Shown piece by piece: positions 9,441 to 18,808 of a stretch of DNA of 35,414 nucleotides. Each line of letters opens with the position of its first letter. The stretch's first letter is position 1. Under the pieces are notes generated by a model, which was not told the DNA's origin, did not search any database, and was given only the letters and a program-made list of their open reading frames with translations. This DNA is from Tissierellia bacterium (GTDB taxonomy: Bacteria > Bacillota > Clostridia > Tissierellales > Tissierellaceae), in contig JAAYNS010000046.1 of assembly GCA_012520755.1 (NCBI GenBank), positions 1 through 35,414 on the forward strand. The letters run 5' to 3'. The position numbers and the translations under genes are program-made.

Positions 9441-10325
9441 ATGTTCAAAAACTGGAAACATAAAATCGGATTACGAACAATCAAAACTGGTATAGCTGTT
9501 GGCCTAAGTATGTTAATAGTTGATTTATTAAATCTACAAAGCCCTCTTTTTGCTGGAATTGGTGCTATTAGCTCTATGCAAAGTTCAGTATCAGAATCTT
9601 TTATATCTGGTAAAATTAGGATGTTAGGTACTTTCGTAGGTGTTGTTGTGGGGATTGTTTTTTCAACATTACTACCTCAGAATTATATCTCTCTTAGCAT
9701 AGGTATTATTCTAACAATATTTATCAACAATTATTTTGGATGGAAAAACTCACTTCAACTTGCCTGTTATGTTTATCTATCTGTTTTCCTTAGTGATTCT
9801 GGAGAAAGGATTCCATATTCTACTTACAGACTTCTATCTACCTTTGTAGGTATAGCTGTAGCAACATTAATAAACTACTTTATAGCTGCACCAGATATTA
9901 GAAAAGAGTTTATAGAACAGAAGAATGATATTTATAAAAAATGTAAGTCTTTAGTTTATAATCTTATTAGTACTAATAAAGAAATTGAATTTGAAGAATT
10001 TACAAGTGACTTAAACAAATTAGAAGAAAGTTTTGATTTATATAAGCAAGAAGTATATTATAATTTTTCGAAGAAAAGAATAACTACCAGTTCAAATGCT
10101 ATTATCAAAATGGTTGAAGAGATTTCTACAGATATACAAACTATGCTAATACTAGATATGAAACCTGTATTAAATGAAGAAAACATAGTATTATTTAGGA
10201 ATCTATACTCAAAGGATTATATTCCTAATACAAGAGTAAAAACAGAGCAAGACATTGTTTATAACTATCATCTCAAAAGAACACTCAATAATTTAACTAA
10301 AATTCGAGACCTACTTAAAGATTAG
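9441..10325 (+). CDS. Aromatic acid exporter (ArAE/FUSC) family membrane protein
   Basis: A 294-aa protein with about five N-terminal hydrophobic segments (residues about 15-150: GLRTIKTGIAVGLSMLIVDL, FVGVVVGIVFSTLL, ISLSIGIILTIFI, LSTFVGIAVATLINYFI) and a soluble helical C-terminal half. The first segment's GLRTIKTGIAVGLS matches the start of Gram-positive ArAE_1-type proteins, relatives of the AaeB/FUSC exporters; substrate unknown. ATG 9441 follows GAGAGGAAG. A perfect-stem hairpin overlaps the stop codon, so it appears monocistronic. A second relative is at 33958-34929. Confidence 0.82.
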   Translation: MFKNWKHKIGLRTIKTGIAVGLSMLIVDLLNLQSPLFAGIGAISSMQSSVSESFISGKIRMLGTFVGVVVGIVFSTLLPQNYISLSIGIILTIFINNYFGWKNSLQLACYVYLSVFLSDSGERIPYSTYRLLSTFVGIAVATLINYFIAAPDIRKEFIEQKNDIYKKCKSLVYNLISTNKEIEFEEFTSDLNKLEESFDLYKQEVYYNFSKKRITTSSNAIIKMVEEISTDIQTMLILDMKPVLNEENIVLFRNLYSKDYIPNTRVKTEQDIVYNYHLKRTLNNLTKIRDLLKD

Positions 10326-10352
10326 TTTCATGTTTATTGGAACTAATCTTTA
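10318..10352 (+). terminator. Terminator of the exporter-like gene
   Basis: Perfect 11-bp stem AAAGATTAGTT / AACTAATCTTT, overlapping the stop codon and followed by AAGTTTTAT. Confidence 0.75.
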
Positions 10353-10460
10353 AGTTTTATATGTTTTAATGGAAAGCTAGTAACACTTGTAATATAATTA
10401 TAATAGGCTTTACCAACTTAATTAAATATATATTAAGAAAGTTCTCACTTGGAGGGTAAA

Positions 10461-12167
10461 ATGCAAAAATTAGACTATGAATTAATACACAAATTAGATT
10501 TAGATACGACAAATAAGGTTTTCGATTTTATAATTGATGAATATGAAATAGATAATATATTAGATAATCTTAAATCAGATTTTCCTTTTTTAATGGATAA
10601 TGGAAATAAATTAATCCTAAATTCTTGGCTAAGTATAGATTATATACACGATGATGGAAAAACATTTATAGAAAAATTTATTGATTCTAAGCCTAAAAAC
10701 ATAAGCACTTTAGAACGTGAATTTCTTTTATATAAGAAAAACTCCTTTATATCATTATTTGAAGTATTAAATATTGATGACGATTATATATTGGTCCATG
10801 ACTTGTTACAGAATAAGAAATTTGCACTATATGAAAAACTAATGAAGGAGTATTTCAATGAAGGAGATATAGTTTTTGCAAGGATAGGTAAGTTTTTTGA
10901 TAAATGTTCTATTGTTGGAGACATAAGTTTCTTGCCCAAATCTGCAAAAGATATATTTATTGAACAATACCTGTATGATTTTAATTACAAACGAAAAGAA
11001 GAATCTACTTTAATAATTAAGGATTATATTAAGAAGCACTCTATTGAAATTATAAAAATATATAATAATTGTATATTAAGCGTTCTTGAACTAGACGATG
11101 ATTTGAACTTATATCTTTATGATGAACTAAATGACTTTGAAAGCTATTTAGCGAATAAGTCTAATGCCCATGAGATTAAGGAACATATAGCTAATCTACT
11201 AGAATTCTATGATTATTATCTAGCGGAGGATGGTCTTACCTTATATGATCTTAAGGATTTAGATCTTAAAGTATTTTTTGAATTAGCAATAAGGGAAGGA
11301 TTTATTTATTCAACAGAATCTTTAAATTCTTATATTAGCACCTTCAAAAACTATATTCATTTTTTGAGCAAGATAGATAGTGACTTTGAAGAAAAATACC
11401 AGGAAATTAGAAGTATTAGCAATAATAGATTTAAACTTATGGATAAGTTGAACTTTACAGACACACTTTTTTCTATAGATAGAAATTTAGTAAATGATAT
11501 TGAAGATATATTAAATGATACTTCAATATTGTTATTATTAAACTTAGACAAATTCTTAGTTTATTTGACTGATAATAGAATTGAAGTCACCCCAGTAAAG
11601 AAAAAAATTAAAAAGAAATTCTTACCAGAGCTTTGTTTCCTCTTTAATGATGACGAAATAATTGATAGTCTAAATCCTGGGCAAAGAGAATTGGCTCTAC
11701 TTGATTTCTTTTATGAATTAAGCTTAGCTTTGAATTTAATATCAATAAAAGAAGACATTATTATATTAAATAAAAACGGGATAAATTTCCTTAACTTAAA
11801 GGATGAAAAAAAGTTTTCGGTTATTTTAAATTGTGTATGGAAGCATATAGAGAAAATGAATGCTAAAGAACGAATAATGGAGTTCATAAAGGATTTAAAA
11901 AATGGTAAGACCAATGATCTTAAAGACCTCATTTATGAATATCGAGGATCTCCTAAGGAAGCATATCAAATACATGAGTACTTTAAGATTCTTGGCTTAA
12001 CAAAAACCACTTATCTACCTATTTATACTTGGGAAATAAGTAAACTAGGAATGTTCGTACTAATATATTATTATAATAAGGAATTTAAAGATAATAAGAG
12101 TTCAATTATATACCTTAACAATTATAGGGGAAAAATTGTAGAGAGGGAACAATATGGAAAACCTTAA
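10461..12167 (+). CDS. Unrecognised 568-aa acidic helical protein
   Basis: I do not recognise a family. The product is very rich in Asp, Glu, Lys, Ile, Leu and Tyr, lacks a signal peptide or membrane segments and appears largely alpha-helical. Visible segments include FNEGDIVFARIGKFFDKCSI, which resembles a small beta-rich patch, and a C-terminal part with KEAYQIHEYFKILGL that looks like a helical repeat or winged-helix-like tail. The start is ATG 10461, preceded by GGAGGG; the tracked TTG at 10449 overlaps that site. It overlaps the next gene (S9 peptidase) by 14 bp, so translation is likely coupled. Function is unknown; a role as partner or substrate of the peptidase is only a contextual guess. 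Confidence 0.75.
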   Translation: MQKLDYELIHKLDLDTTNKVFDFIIDEYEIDNILDNLKSDFPFLMDNGNKLILNSWLSIDYIHDDGKTFIEKFIDSKPKNISTLEREFLLYKKNSFISLFEVLNIDDDYILVHDLLQNKKFALYEKLMKEYFNEGDIVFARIGKFFDKCSIVGDISFLPKSAKDIFIEQYLYDFNYKRKEESTLIIKDYIKKHSIEIIKIYNNCILSVLELDDDLNLYLYDELNDFESYLANKSNAHEIKEHIANLLEFYDYYLAEDGLTLYDLKDLDLKVFFELAIREGFIYSTESLNSYISTFKNYIHFLSKIDSDFEEKYQEIRSISNNRFKLMDKLNFTDTLFSIDRNLVNDIEDILNDTSILLLLNLDKFLVYLTDNRIEVTPVKKKIKKKFLPELCFLFNDDEIIDSLNPGQRELALLDFFYELSLALNLISIKEDIIILNKNGINFLNLKDEKKFSVILNCVWKHIEKMNAKERIMEFIKDLKNGKTNDLKDLIYEYRGSPKEAYQIHEYFKILGLTKTTYLPIYTWEISKLGMFVLIYYYNKEFKDNKSSIIYLNNYRGKIVEREQYGKP

Positions 12168-14142
12168 AATAAATGACTTTATTAATTATAAATATTTATC
12201 AAATATGAACTTTTCTCCTAATGGAGAAAAGTGTGCCTTTATCGTTCATCAGATGGATACTGATAAAAACTGCTATTTATCTAGTATTCATCTAATAAAT
12301 AGTGATAAGCAAATTCAAAATATTACTAGTTTAGACCAGGGAAAATCATATCTCTGGAAAACAGATAAATCCATATTATTTCCTTCAATAAAGGATGAAA
12401 AGGATAAAGAAAGAAAGAAAAGAGGAGAGATTTTCACTAGCTATTATCAAATATGCCTAGATAGTGGAGAAGTAGAAAAAGCCTTTGAAATACCCCTAAA
12501 TGTTAATGATATCAAGAAAATTGATGATGATAACTATCTTATGACAGCTATAATAAATCCAGGCCATAAAGAATTTGAAGACCTTTTTGAAACAAACAAT
12601 GATATGGAGCTAAAGGAAACAGATAAAGACAAGAGTTTTCAGATACTAGATGAAATACCTTTTTGGTCTAATGGAGAAGGTTATAATAATAAAAGAAGGA
12701 GTATTTTATACTTATATAATGTAAGTACCGAAAAACTAAGTAGGATTACAGATCTATTCTCAAATATTAATCATTATGCATTAAACAAAGACAAAAGTTA
12801 TATTGTATTTATTACATCTTCCTATATAGATAAAATGAGCACAAAGACTAGTTTAAATATTTATGATATAAAAGAAAACAAATACGAGAAAATCTCCCCC
12901 TTTAGAGAATTCGATTATAGCTATTGTGAGTTTTTGGAGGATAAAGTCTTATTTATAGGAAATAATATGAAATCACATGGACTTAATGAAAATTCAAATA
13001 TTTATATTACAGACTTTACCGGTAGTTTTCCAAAGAAGATTTCAAATTCTGATTATTCCTTCTGGAACTCCATTGTAAGTGATTGTACATATGGTGAAAC
13101 AAGGGATATAAAAATTGATAATGACTTTCTATATTACATAAGTACAGAAAAATCAAACTCATTTATATATAAAATAGACATTCATGGAAATACAAAAAGA
13201 TTAACTGCTCCTAAGGGTACTGTTGATGATTTTGACATCTCAGATGGTAAACTATACTTTATAGGTATGAGAGGGCTGAAGCTTCAAGAAATATATGAAC
13301 TAAATAGGCAAGAATTTCAATTGACTAATTTTAATACTTGGATACATAAAAAGAAGAAAATATCTAAGCCTGAAAAAAAATTTCTACCTTTAGATAATGG
13401 AAGTCTATTAGAGGGTTGGGTTTTAAAACCAGTTGATTTTGTAGAGGGAAAAAAATATCCTGCTATTCTAAATATCCACGGTGGCCCAAAAACTGCCTAT
13501 GGTGAAATATTCTCTCACGAAATGCAGTGTTGGTCTAATAATGGTTATTTTGTATTCTATTGTAATCCTAGAGGAAGCGATGGATATGGTGATGAATTTG
13601 CTGATATAAGAGGAAAATATGGCACAATTGACTATGAGGACATAATGAATTTTACTGATTTGGTTTTGAAAAACTACCCAGCTATAGATAAAAATCTACT
13701 TGGGGTAACTGGCGGTTCCTACGGTGGTTTCTTAACAAACTGGATTATTGGTCATACTTCAAGATTTAAGGCTGCAGTTTCTCAAAGAAGCATTTCAAAT
13801 TGGATTTCTTTTTTTGGAATGAGTGATATAGGATATTTCTTTACTAATGACCAAATATCAAGCAATCCATGGGTTAATTTCGAAAAACTATGGTTCCATT
13901 CACCTCTTAAGTATGCAGACAATGTAACTACCCCTACATTGTTTATACACTCTGAAGAGGATTATAGGTGTCCCATCTCAGAAGGATTACAAATGTTTAC
14001 TGCCTTAAAATACCATGGGGTTGATTCCAGACTAGTAGCCTTTAAAGGAGAGAATCATGATCTTTCTAGATTAGGAAAACCAAAGAACAGAATCAAAAGG
14101 TTGGAGGAAATAACCACTTGGTTTGATAAATACTTAAAGTAG
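12154..14142 (+). CDS. S9 family peptidase (acylaminoacyl-peptidase-like)
   Basis: A 662-aa cytosolic serine peptidase of the prolyl oligopeptidase clan. Residues about 1-400 form the beta-propeller-like N-terminal domain (starting KYLSNMNFSPNGEKCAFIVH); about 420-662 form the alpha/beta hydrolase domain with the oxyanion-type segment NIHGGP. The catalytic triad is visible: S522 in GGSYGG, D603 in SEEDYRCP and H635 in GENHDLSR. These enzymes release N-terminal residues or acylated residues from oligopeptides. No signal peptide is visible. ATG 12154 is preceded by AGAGAGGGAAC, inside the end of the previous gene. Confidence 0.92.
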   Translation: MENLKINDFINYKYLSNMNFSPNGEKCAFIVHQMDTDKNCYLSSIHLINSDKQIQNITSLDQGKSYLWKTDKSILFPSIKDEKDKERKKRGEIFTSYYQICLDSGEVEKAFEIPLNVNDIKKIDDDNYLMTAIINPGHKEFEDLFETNNDMELKETDKDKSFQILDEIPFWSNGEGYNNKRRSILYLYNVSTEKLSRITDLFSNINHYALNKDKSYIVFITSSYIDKMSTKTSLNIYDIKENKYEKISPFREFDYSYCEFLEDKVLFIGNNMKSHGLNENSNIYITDFTGSFPKKISNSDYSFWNSIVSDCTYGETRDIKIDNDFLYYISTEKSNSFIYKIDIHGNTKRLTAPKGTVDDFDISDGKLYFIGMRGLKLQEIYELNRQEFQLTNFNTWIHKKKKISKPEKKFLPLDNGSLLEGWVLKPVDFVEGKKYPAILNIHGGPKTAYGEIFSHEMQCWSNNGYFVFYCNPRGSDGYGDEFADIRGKYGTIDYEDIMNFTDLVLKNYPAIDKNLLGVTGGSYGGFLTNWIIGHTSRFKAAVSQRSISNWISFFGMSDIGYFFTNDQISSNPWVNFEKLWFHSPLKYADNVTTPTLFIHSEEDYRCPISEGLQMFTALKYHGVDSRLVAFKGENHDLSRLGKPKNRIKRLEEITTWFDKYLK

Positions 14143-14163
14143 CAATACACAAGGGCGGCCTCT

Positions 14164-14273
14164 GGTCGCCAGTCAGCGAAGCTGTCATTGGGAGTGAAAC
14201 GAGGAATCTCGGGTTTGATCTTCGAAGGCTAAACCCAAATAATTGTGAATTGTGAATTGTGCATTGTGAATTT
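14164..14273 (+). repeat. Intergenic repeat, copy B (before yihY)
   Basis: Partner of copy A at 5540-5650, here on the plus strand. It contains the clear palindrome GGGTTT-GATCTTCGAAGGCT-AAACCC, with CTTCGAAG in its centre. The 3' end is a 7-nt tandem repeat (ATTGTGA, ATTGTGA, ATTGTGC, ATTGTGA) leading straight into the AAAAAGGTGGT ribosome binding site of the YihY gene. The orientation relative to the downstream gene is the same as in copy A. Confidence 0.75.
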
Positions 14274-14289
14274 AAAAAGGTGGTATATA

Positions 14290-15204
14290 ATGAAAAACTT
14301 GTTAAAAAAATTGCTAAAACATAAATTCATTATATTCATAGATAATTTTCTCTATAGGATTAAGAGTAATAATGTCTTTGCTATTAGTGCTCAGCTTTCA
14401 TATTTTTTATTTCTTTCCTTATTCCCATTTTTAATTGTATTTCTAAATATATTAAGCTTTGTGTCTATTGTTAGGATGGATATATTATATAGCTTTATAC
14501 AATATCTGCCACTTGATGTGCAAAATATCATAAGCAATTTCATAAAAGACTTAGCTATAGATAGTAGCAAGGGGCTTCTTTCTATTGCAGCTATAGCTGG
14601 TATATGGACTGCTTCTGCAGGAGTGACACCAGTTGTTAAGGCTATAAATAGGGCCTATGATTATGAAGAAACAAGATCATATTTTAAGCTCAAGGCTATA
14701 TCCATTGTTTTTACTATTGCTTTGAATTTATTGCTATTATTAGTTTTTATTACATTAGTTCTAGGTGAGTTTATTGGTAAAGAGCTCTTTAATTTTCTTG
14801 GTATAGCTCATATATTTGTAGATATATGGAGCAAAACAAGATTAATAATTCCAGTAGTCTTTATGATTATTATCTTTGCATTATTGTATAAGTATAGCCC
14901 ATGCCTAGTTCATAGAAAGAGAGTCAAGCTTCGCAGAGCAATCCCTGGCGGATTATTTACTACATTTGGTTGGATTTTAACATCTAATATCTTTTCTATC
15001 TATGTCACCAATTCAAACAAGTTTTCAACAACTTATGGTAGTTTAGGAGGCTTAATTGTCCTTTTAATCTGGCTATACATTTCCAGCATAATAATAGTTC
15101 TTGGCGGTGAATTCAACGCTACTCTTGAATATTTCAGAAAAAACAATTATAAAGTTGATAGTAAAAGGAGTATTATCGTAAAAACACTTAATAAACCTTC
15201 TTAA
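14290..15204 (+). CDS. YihY/BrkB family inner-membrane protein
   Basis: A 304-aa integral membrane protein with about six hydrophobic helices. The diagnostic family segment is AISAQLSYFLFLSLFPFLIV near residues 35-55, followed by the conserved WTASAGVTPVVKAINRAYD and a C-terminal GSLGGLIVLLIWLYISSIIIVLGGEFNA. YihY/BrkB proteins were once mislabelled RNase BN; the transport or envelope role is unknown. The ATG at 14290 follows AAAAAGGTGGT; the longer tracked start at 14245 reads through the repeat and is rejected. The stop overlaps the convergent comF stop by 2-3 bp. Confidence 0.93.
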   Translation: MKNLLKKLLKHKFIIFIDNFLYRIKSNNVFAISAQLSYFLFLSLFPFLIVFLNILSFVSIVRMDILYSFIQYLPLDVQNIISNFIKDLAIDSSKGLLSIAAIAGIWTASAGVTPVVKAINRAYDYEETRSYFKLKAISIVFTIALNLLLLLVFITLVLGEFIGKELFNFLGIAHIFVDIWSKTRLIIPVVFMIIIFALLYKYSPCLVHRKRVKLRRAIPGGLFTTFGWILTSNIFSIYVTNSNKFSTTYGSLGGLIVLLIWLYISSIIIVLGGEFNATLEYFRKNNYKVDSKRSIIVKTLNKPS

Positions 15205-15851
15205 ATTGTCTTACTTGATGTCAAGGCTAAAGCAGTAATAGCCTTAGCACCATTTTTATTTAAGGTTTTTGAACACTCATTAAATGTGGCACCAGTTGTT
15301 AATATATCATCTATTAACAATATCCTTTTTCCTGTTATTTCTTCTGGCTTCTTAATAGAAAAAGACTCTCTTAAATTATTAAGCCTTTGTATTCTATCAA
15401 GTGTGTTTTGCTCTCTTGTCCATTTTTTCTTGATTAAATTTCCCCTTGATATAGGTATATTAAGTTCTTTAGAAATATAAGTTGCCAAAAGCTCAGATTG
15501 ATTATAGCCTCTAATAGCTTCTTTTCTTCTATGTATTGGTATAAACATTATTAAATCAATCCCTTCTATGCCCTTTTCCTTAATCATACTAATGATGAAT
15601 TTTGAGAAAGGCTTATACAAATAACTCTTTCTATTAAACTTAAAATCATGCATTAGTTCTCTCAAATATCGATTATAGGTCAGAGCATAAAACACCCTAT
15701 CTATATATAAAGAGTCAATTTCCACTTCTTTATAGACGAAATCAAGCTTTTCATAACATTGTGTACATGTAAATGATTTTAAATAGGGGGTTTTTTCTTT
15801 ACAAAGATAACATAGTTGTCTTGTTGGAAATAATAGGCTTTTAATACTCAT
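15201..15851 (-). CDS. comF: ComF family protein (phosphoribosyltransferase fold)
   Basis: A 216-aa protein with a N-terminal zinc-ribbon (CYLCKEK...CTQCYEK, residues about 14-35) and a C-terminal phosphoribosyltransferase-type domain with the PRPP-binding motif ILLIDDILTTGATFNEC. ComF supports handling of incoming single-stranded DNA in competence and is related to GntX/DprA-linked proteins; many anaerobic Firmicutes keep it outside of a complete comF operon, as here. It lies 11 bp downstream of recD2, so the two are probably co-transcribed, both with roles in DNA processing. Confidence 0.9.
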   Translation of the reverse strand: MSIKSLLFPTRQLCYLCKEKTPYLKSFTCTQCYEKLDFVYKEVEIDSLYIDRVFYALTYNRYLRELMHDFKFNRKSYLYKPFSKFIISMIKEKGIEGIDLIMFIPIHRRKEAIRGYNQSELLATYISKELNIPISRGNLIKKKWTREQNTLDRIQRLNNLRESFSIKKPEEITGKRILLIDDILTTGATFNECSKTLNKNGAKAITALALTSSKTI

Positions 15852-15862
15852 AATTACACCTC

Positions 15863-18079
15863 TTAGTCTAAGAATAGGTTTAAATATTCCTTAATCTTTC
15901 TGTCTAAAGAGGAATATCGTTTTGCAATTAAATTATTTTTTATCATCATATACATATATCTTTCTTCTCCAACTAAAACTACTAAGCTTCTAGCCCGTGT
16001 AATTGCAGTGTATAGTAGATTTCGTGTTAAAAGCATGGGTGGACCTGAAGAAATAGGCATGATAACCACAGGAAACTCACTTCCTTGTGATTTATGAACT
16101 GTAGTCGCATAGGCTAATCTTAATTCATCTAATTGTTTAAAATCATATTCTACTTCTTTTTCCTCATCAAATATAACTTTTAGTATTCCTTCTTCATTAT
16201 CTATATCAATTATATATCCAATATCACCGTTAAAGACGCCTTCACCCTTATCTATTTCTATCCCACTATGGAGTATCTTCCATTCTAACTTATAATTATT
16301 TTTAATTTGCATTACCTTATCCCCGACCCTAAAGATTTCGCTCCCTACTTGTTTTTCATTTCTTCCTTTAGATTTAGGATTTAATATTTGCTGAATCTCT
16401 TTATTAAGGGAGATAATTCCAAGTTCTCCTTTTTTCATAGGAGTAAGTATTTGGATGTCTTTTTGGGAATCAAATCCATAGAATTGAGGTAGTCTAGTCT
16501 TAATCAAGTCCATTAGTGTCTGTAGTATAAAATTTGAATTGTTTTGTGATATAAAGAAAAAATCCTTGTTTTTTTCATTTAATATAGGACCTAGTCCTTT
16601 GTTTATTCTATGGGCATTTACAATAATCATACTTTCTTCTGCTTGTCTAAATATTTCATCTAATACAACAACTTTTATAGACCCAGAACTTATTATATCC
16701 TTTAAAACATTACCTGGTCCTACTGATGGTAGCTGGTCTACATCTCCTACTAGTATCAATCTAGTACCAGGATTTATAGCTTTCAATAAATTATTCATCA
16801 AAAGAATATCTATCATTGAAGCCTCATCAATAATAACAAGATCAGCTTCTATTGGGCTTTCTTCATCCCTAGTAAAGCCTAATTCTTCTTCAATAAAAGA
16901 CATCTCCAGAAGTCTATGGATGGTCTTTGCCTCTTTTCCTGTTGTTTCACTCATTCTTTTTGCTGCTCTTCCTGTCGGTGCTGCTAATACAACTTCAAGA
17001 CTCAAATTATCACAAATTGTTATTATGGCATTGATAATGGTTGTTTTCCCTGTTCCAGGTCCACCTGTTATGACCATCATGCCATTTTCAAGTGATTCCT
17101 TAATTGCAAGCTTTTGCTTGTCTGCAAAAGTAATATTGCTTTCTATTTCTATGTTTTCTATTTCCTTATCTATGTCAATGTCTAATTCATCAAAATCTAC
17201 ACCTGCTAGGTCTACCACTTTTCTCGCTACATTATTTTCTGCTAAATGATATGGGGCATAGTATACATCAATTTGATTATCCTTGTTTATTAAATAGAAG
17301 TTATTTTTTAATGCCAGCTCTCTGACTCCATCTTCTAGTTTCTCTACATCAGCATCCAACAATTTTGAAGTCTTATTTATAAGTTCCTCCTTTGGTAGAT
17401 AACAATGTCCCTCTGATGCACATTCCATCATTACAAATTTTAATCCTGCTTCTATTCTATAAGGAGAGTCAGGATTAACACCCATTTTTTTTGCGATATT
17501 ATCTGCTGTTTTAAAACCAATCCCATGAACATCTTCAGATAGCCTATATGGATTCTCACTTACTACTTTTATGGTCTCTGTTCCGTACTTTTTATATATC
17601 TTTATTCCATTATTAATAGATATATCATATTGTTGTAGATATACCATAATATCTCTTATTTCCCTTTGTTCGTCATATGCTTCAACAATTCTCTTAAGTT
17701 TCTTATCTCCAATACCTTCTACTTCTTTTAGTCTCTCTGGATTATACTGGATAATATCGAGGGAATCTAAACCGAATCTATCAACAATTTTTTTAGCAGT
17801 TTTAGGACCTATACTTGGAATTAATCCAGATGATAGATAGTTTTCTATTCCTTTAAGTGTAGATGGTAATACCGTTTTTATGGAAGTAAAGCTAAACTGC
17901 TCACCATATTTATCATGAAATATAAGGTCTCCTTCTAAAGATACATTTTCCTCAATATTAATAAAAGGAGCATAACCAACTATAGTTATGTCACCATCAG
18001 ATGTGTTTAACCTACCAACAGTATATCCATTTGTTTCATTTCTAAAAATGATTTCTTCTACTATTCCTTCAATAACCAC
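15863..18079 (-). CDS. recD2: RecD2-type ATP-dependent DNA helicase
   Basis: A 738-aa SF1B 5'-3' helicase. The N-terminal OB-like part (IEGIVEEIIFRNETNGYTVG) is followed by helix-hairpin-helix repeats (GLIPSIGPKTAKKIVDRFG; LKEVEGIGDKKLKRIVEAY; VHGIGFKTADNIAKKMG). The motor has Walker A GGPGTGKTT, Walker B VIIDEASM and, near the end, the conserved LAYATTVHKSQGSEFPVV and YTAITRAR. RecD2 works without RecBC in repair and replication-fork maintenance. The GTG at 18079 is preferred over the tracked TTG at 18094 because TTGGAGG forms its ribosome binding site. It is followed directly by comF. Confidence 0.93.
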   Translation of the reverse strand: MVIEGIVEEIIFRNETNGYTVGRLNTSDGDITIVGYAPFINIEENVSLEGDLIFHDKYGEQFSFTSIKTVLPSTLKGIENYLSSGLIPSIGPKTAKKIVDRFGLDSLDIIQYNPERLKEVEGIGDKKLKRIVEAYDEQREIRDIMVYLQQYDISINNGIKIYKKYGTETIKVVSENPYRLSEDVHGIGFKTADNIAKKMGVNPDSPYRIEAGLKFVMMECASEGHCYLPKEELINKTSKLLDADVEKLEDGVRELALKNNFYLINKDNQIDVYYAPYHLAENNVARKVVDLAGVDFDELDIDIDKEIENIEIESNITFADKQKLAIKESLENGMMVITGGPGTGKTTIINAIITICDNLSLEVVLAAPTGRAAKRMSETTGKEAKTIHRLLEMSFIEEELGFTRDEESPIEADLVIIDEASMIDILLMNNLLKAINPGTRLILVGDVDQLPSVGPGNVLKDIISSGSIKVVVLDEIFRQAEESMIIVNAHRINKGLGPILNEKNKDFFFISQNNSNFILQTLMDLIKTRLPQFYGFDSQKDIQILTPMKKGELGIISLNKEIQQILNPKSKGRNEKQVGSEIFRVGDKVMQIKNNYKLEWKILHSGIEIDKGEGVFNGDIGYIIDIDNEEGILKVIFDEEKEVEYDFKQLDELRLAYATTVHKSQGSEFPVVIMPISSGPPMLLTRNLLYTAITRARSLVVLVGEERYMYMMIKNNLIAKRYSSLDRKIKEYLNLFLD

Positions 18080-18213
18080 TAAAAAAACCTCCAATACAAT
18101 TATTGTATCAAATTTTATTATCTATTACTATTATTGATTAATTGACAATTATAAAAGCCTCTCTTATATAGTTTTCCTATAATAAAAAAGGCCTTTATGA
18201 AATCATCTAATCC

Positions 18214-18369
18214 TTATTTAATAGCTGATATTACTTTAGACAATTCATTAATACTAATTGTTAGTTCATCAAGCTTACCTTCTATTCTAACCAACAAGTA
18301 AACAGATATTACTATTGGAAAGCCTAGGTTTGCAATAGTGGAAAACAATTGTTCCATGAATTGTTCCAT
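18214..18369 (-). CDS. yvrJ: YvrJ family small membrane protein
   Basis: Too short for the ORF track. It encodes 51 aa, MEQFMEQLFSTIANLGFPIV and onward to LSKVISAIK, with one N-terminal transmembrane helix (about 10-28) containing the family signature GFPIVISVYLLVRIEGKLDEL. ATG 18369 follows GGAGGTG with a 5-6 nt spacer. Function is unknown. It follows the DUF1659 and DUF2922 genes, a trio frequently found together in Firmicutes, though a hairpin (18448-18467) precedes it and could reduce read-through. A heptad repeat tract lies just upstream of its ribosome binding site. Confidence 0.88.
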   Translation of the reverse strand: MEQFMEQLFSTIANLGFPIVISVYLLVRIEGKLDELTISINELSKVISAIK

Positions 18370-18447
18370 AATTTCACCTCCATGTTAATTCACAATGCAC
18401 AATGAAACAGTGAGTGTGTATTTTTATCATTTTTCGTTTATACATTT

Positions 18448-18467
18448 AAAGGGCCTTTCGGCCCTTT
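18448..18467 (-). terminator. Hairpin between DUF2922 gene and yvrJ
   Basis: Perfect inverted repeat AAAGGGCC / GGCCCTTT a few bases past the DUF2922 stop. It lacks a long T-run on the minus strand, so it may be an attenuator or an mRNA 3'-end stabiliser rather than a strong terminator. Confidence 0.55.
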
Positions 18468-18469
18468 CT

Positions 18470-18691
18470 CTATTCAAAGTCAAGTTCATTGATATTAGTA
18501 GTTATTACCCTAGCTCCACTGACAGCGATAAAATCACCTTCCTTTGATGCAAATACATTTTGAGTAATTACACTTTCCATTGCAGCCTGTATTTCACTTG
18601 GCAACAAATCTGTTTTAGGATCATCTAGACTAATTCTAGCCACCTTGTTCGCAGTATCTAAAAAATCCATTTCTAATTTGGTCTTATCCAT
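18470..18691 (-). CDS. DUF2922 family protein
   Basis: A 73-aa protein (MDKTKLEMDFLDTANKVARI... to ITTNINELDFE) with the family pattern of an initial LEMDFLD, ...ISLDDPK and a middle VxxAMxxVIxxNVF-like segment. Function is not known. The start is ATG 18691 with AAGGTGGTG upstream; the tracked GTG codons at 18703 overlap that site. It sits between the DUF1659 gene and yvrJ. Confidence 0.85.
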   Translation of the reverse strand: MDKTKLEMDFLDTANKVARISLDDPKTDLLPSEIQAAMESVITQNVFASKEGDFIAVSGARVITTNINELDFE

Positions 18692-18808
18692 ATATTTCAC
18701 CACCTTTCTTATTTAGCTAATAGCTAATAACTAATAGTTAAGAGTTAAAACATAAAATCTTATCTAATCCTTTTATACCTACTAGTTTTTAGTTCTTAGC
18801 TATTTTTT

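Noticed and set aside
14245-14289. Upstream start for the YihY protein
   Set aside because: The extra residues are translated from the heptad repeat (MNCELCIVNLKRW), and the ATG at 14290 has the ribosome binding site.
18142-18170. Promoter-like TTGACA-17 bp-TATATA on the plus strand
   Set aside because: It reads toward antisense of the minus-strand yvrJ region with no plus-strand gene behind it; in such AT-rich DNA a chance match is likely, although an antisense RNA cannot be excluded.
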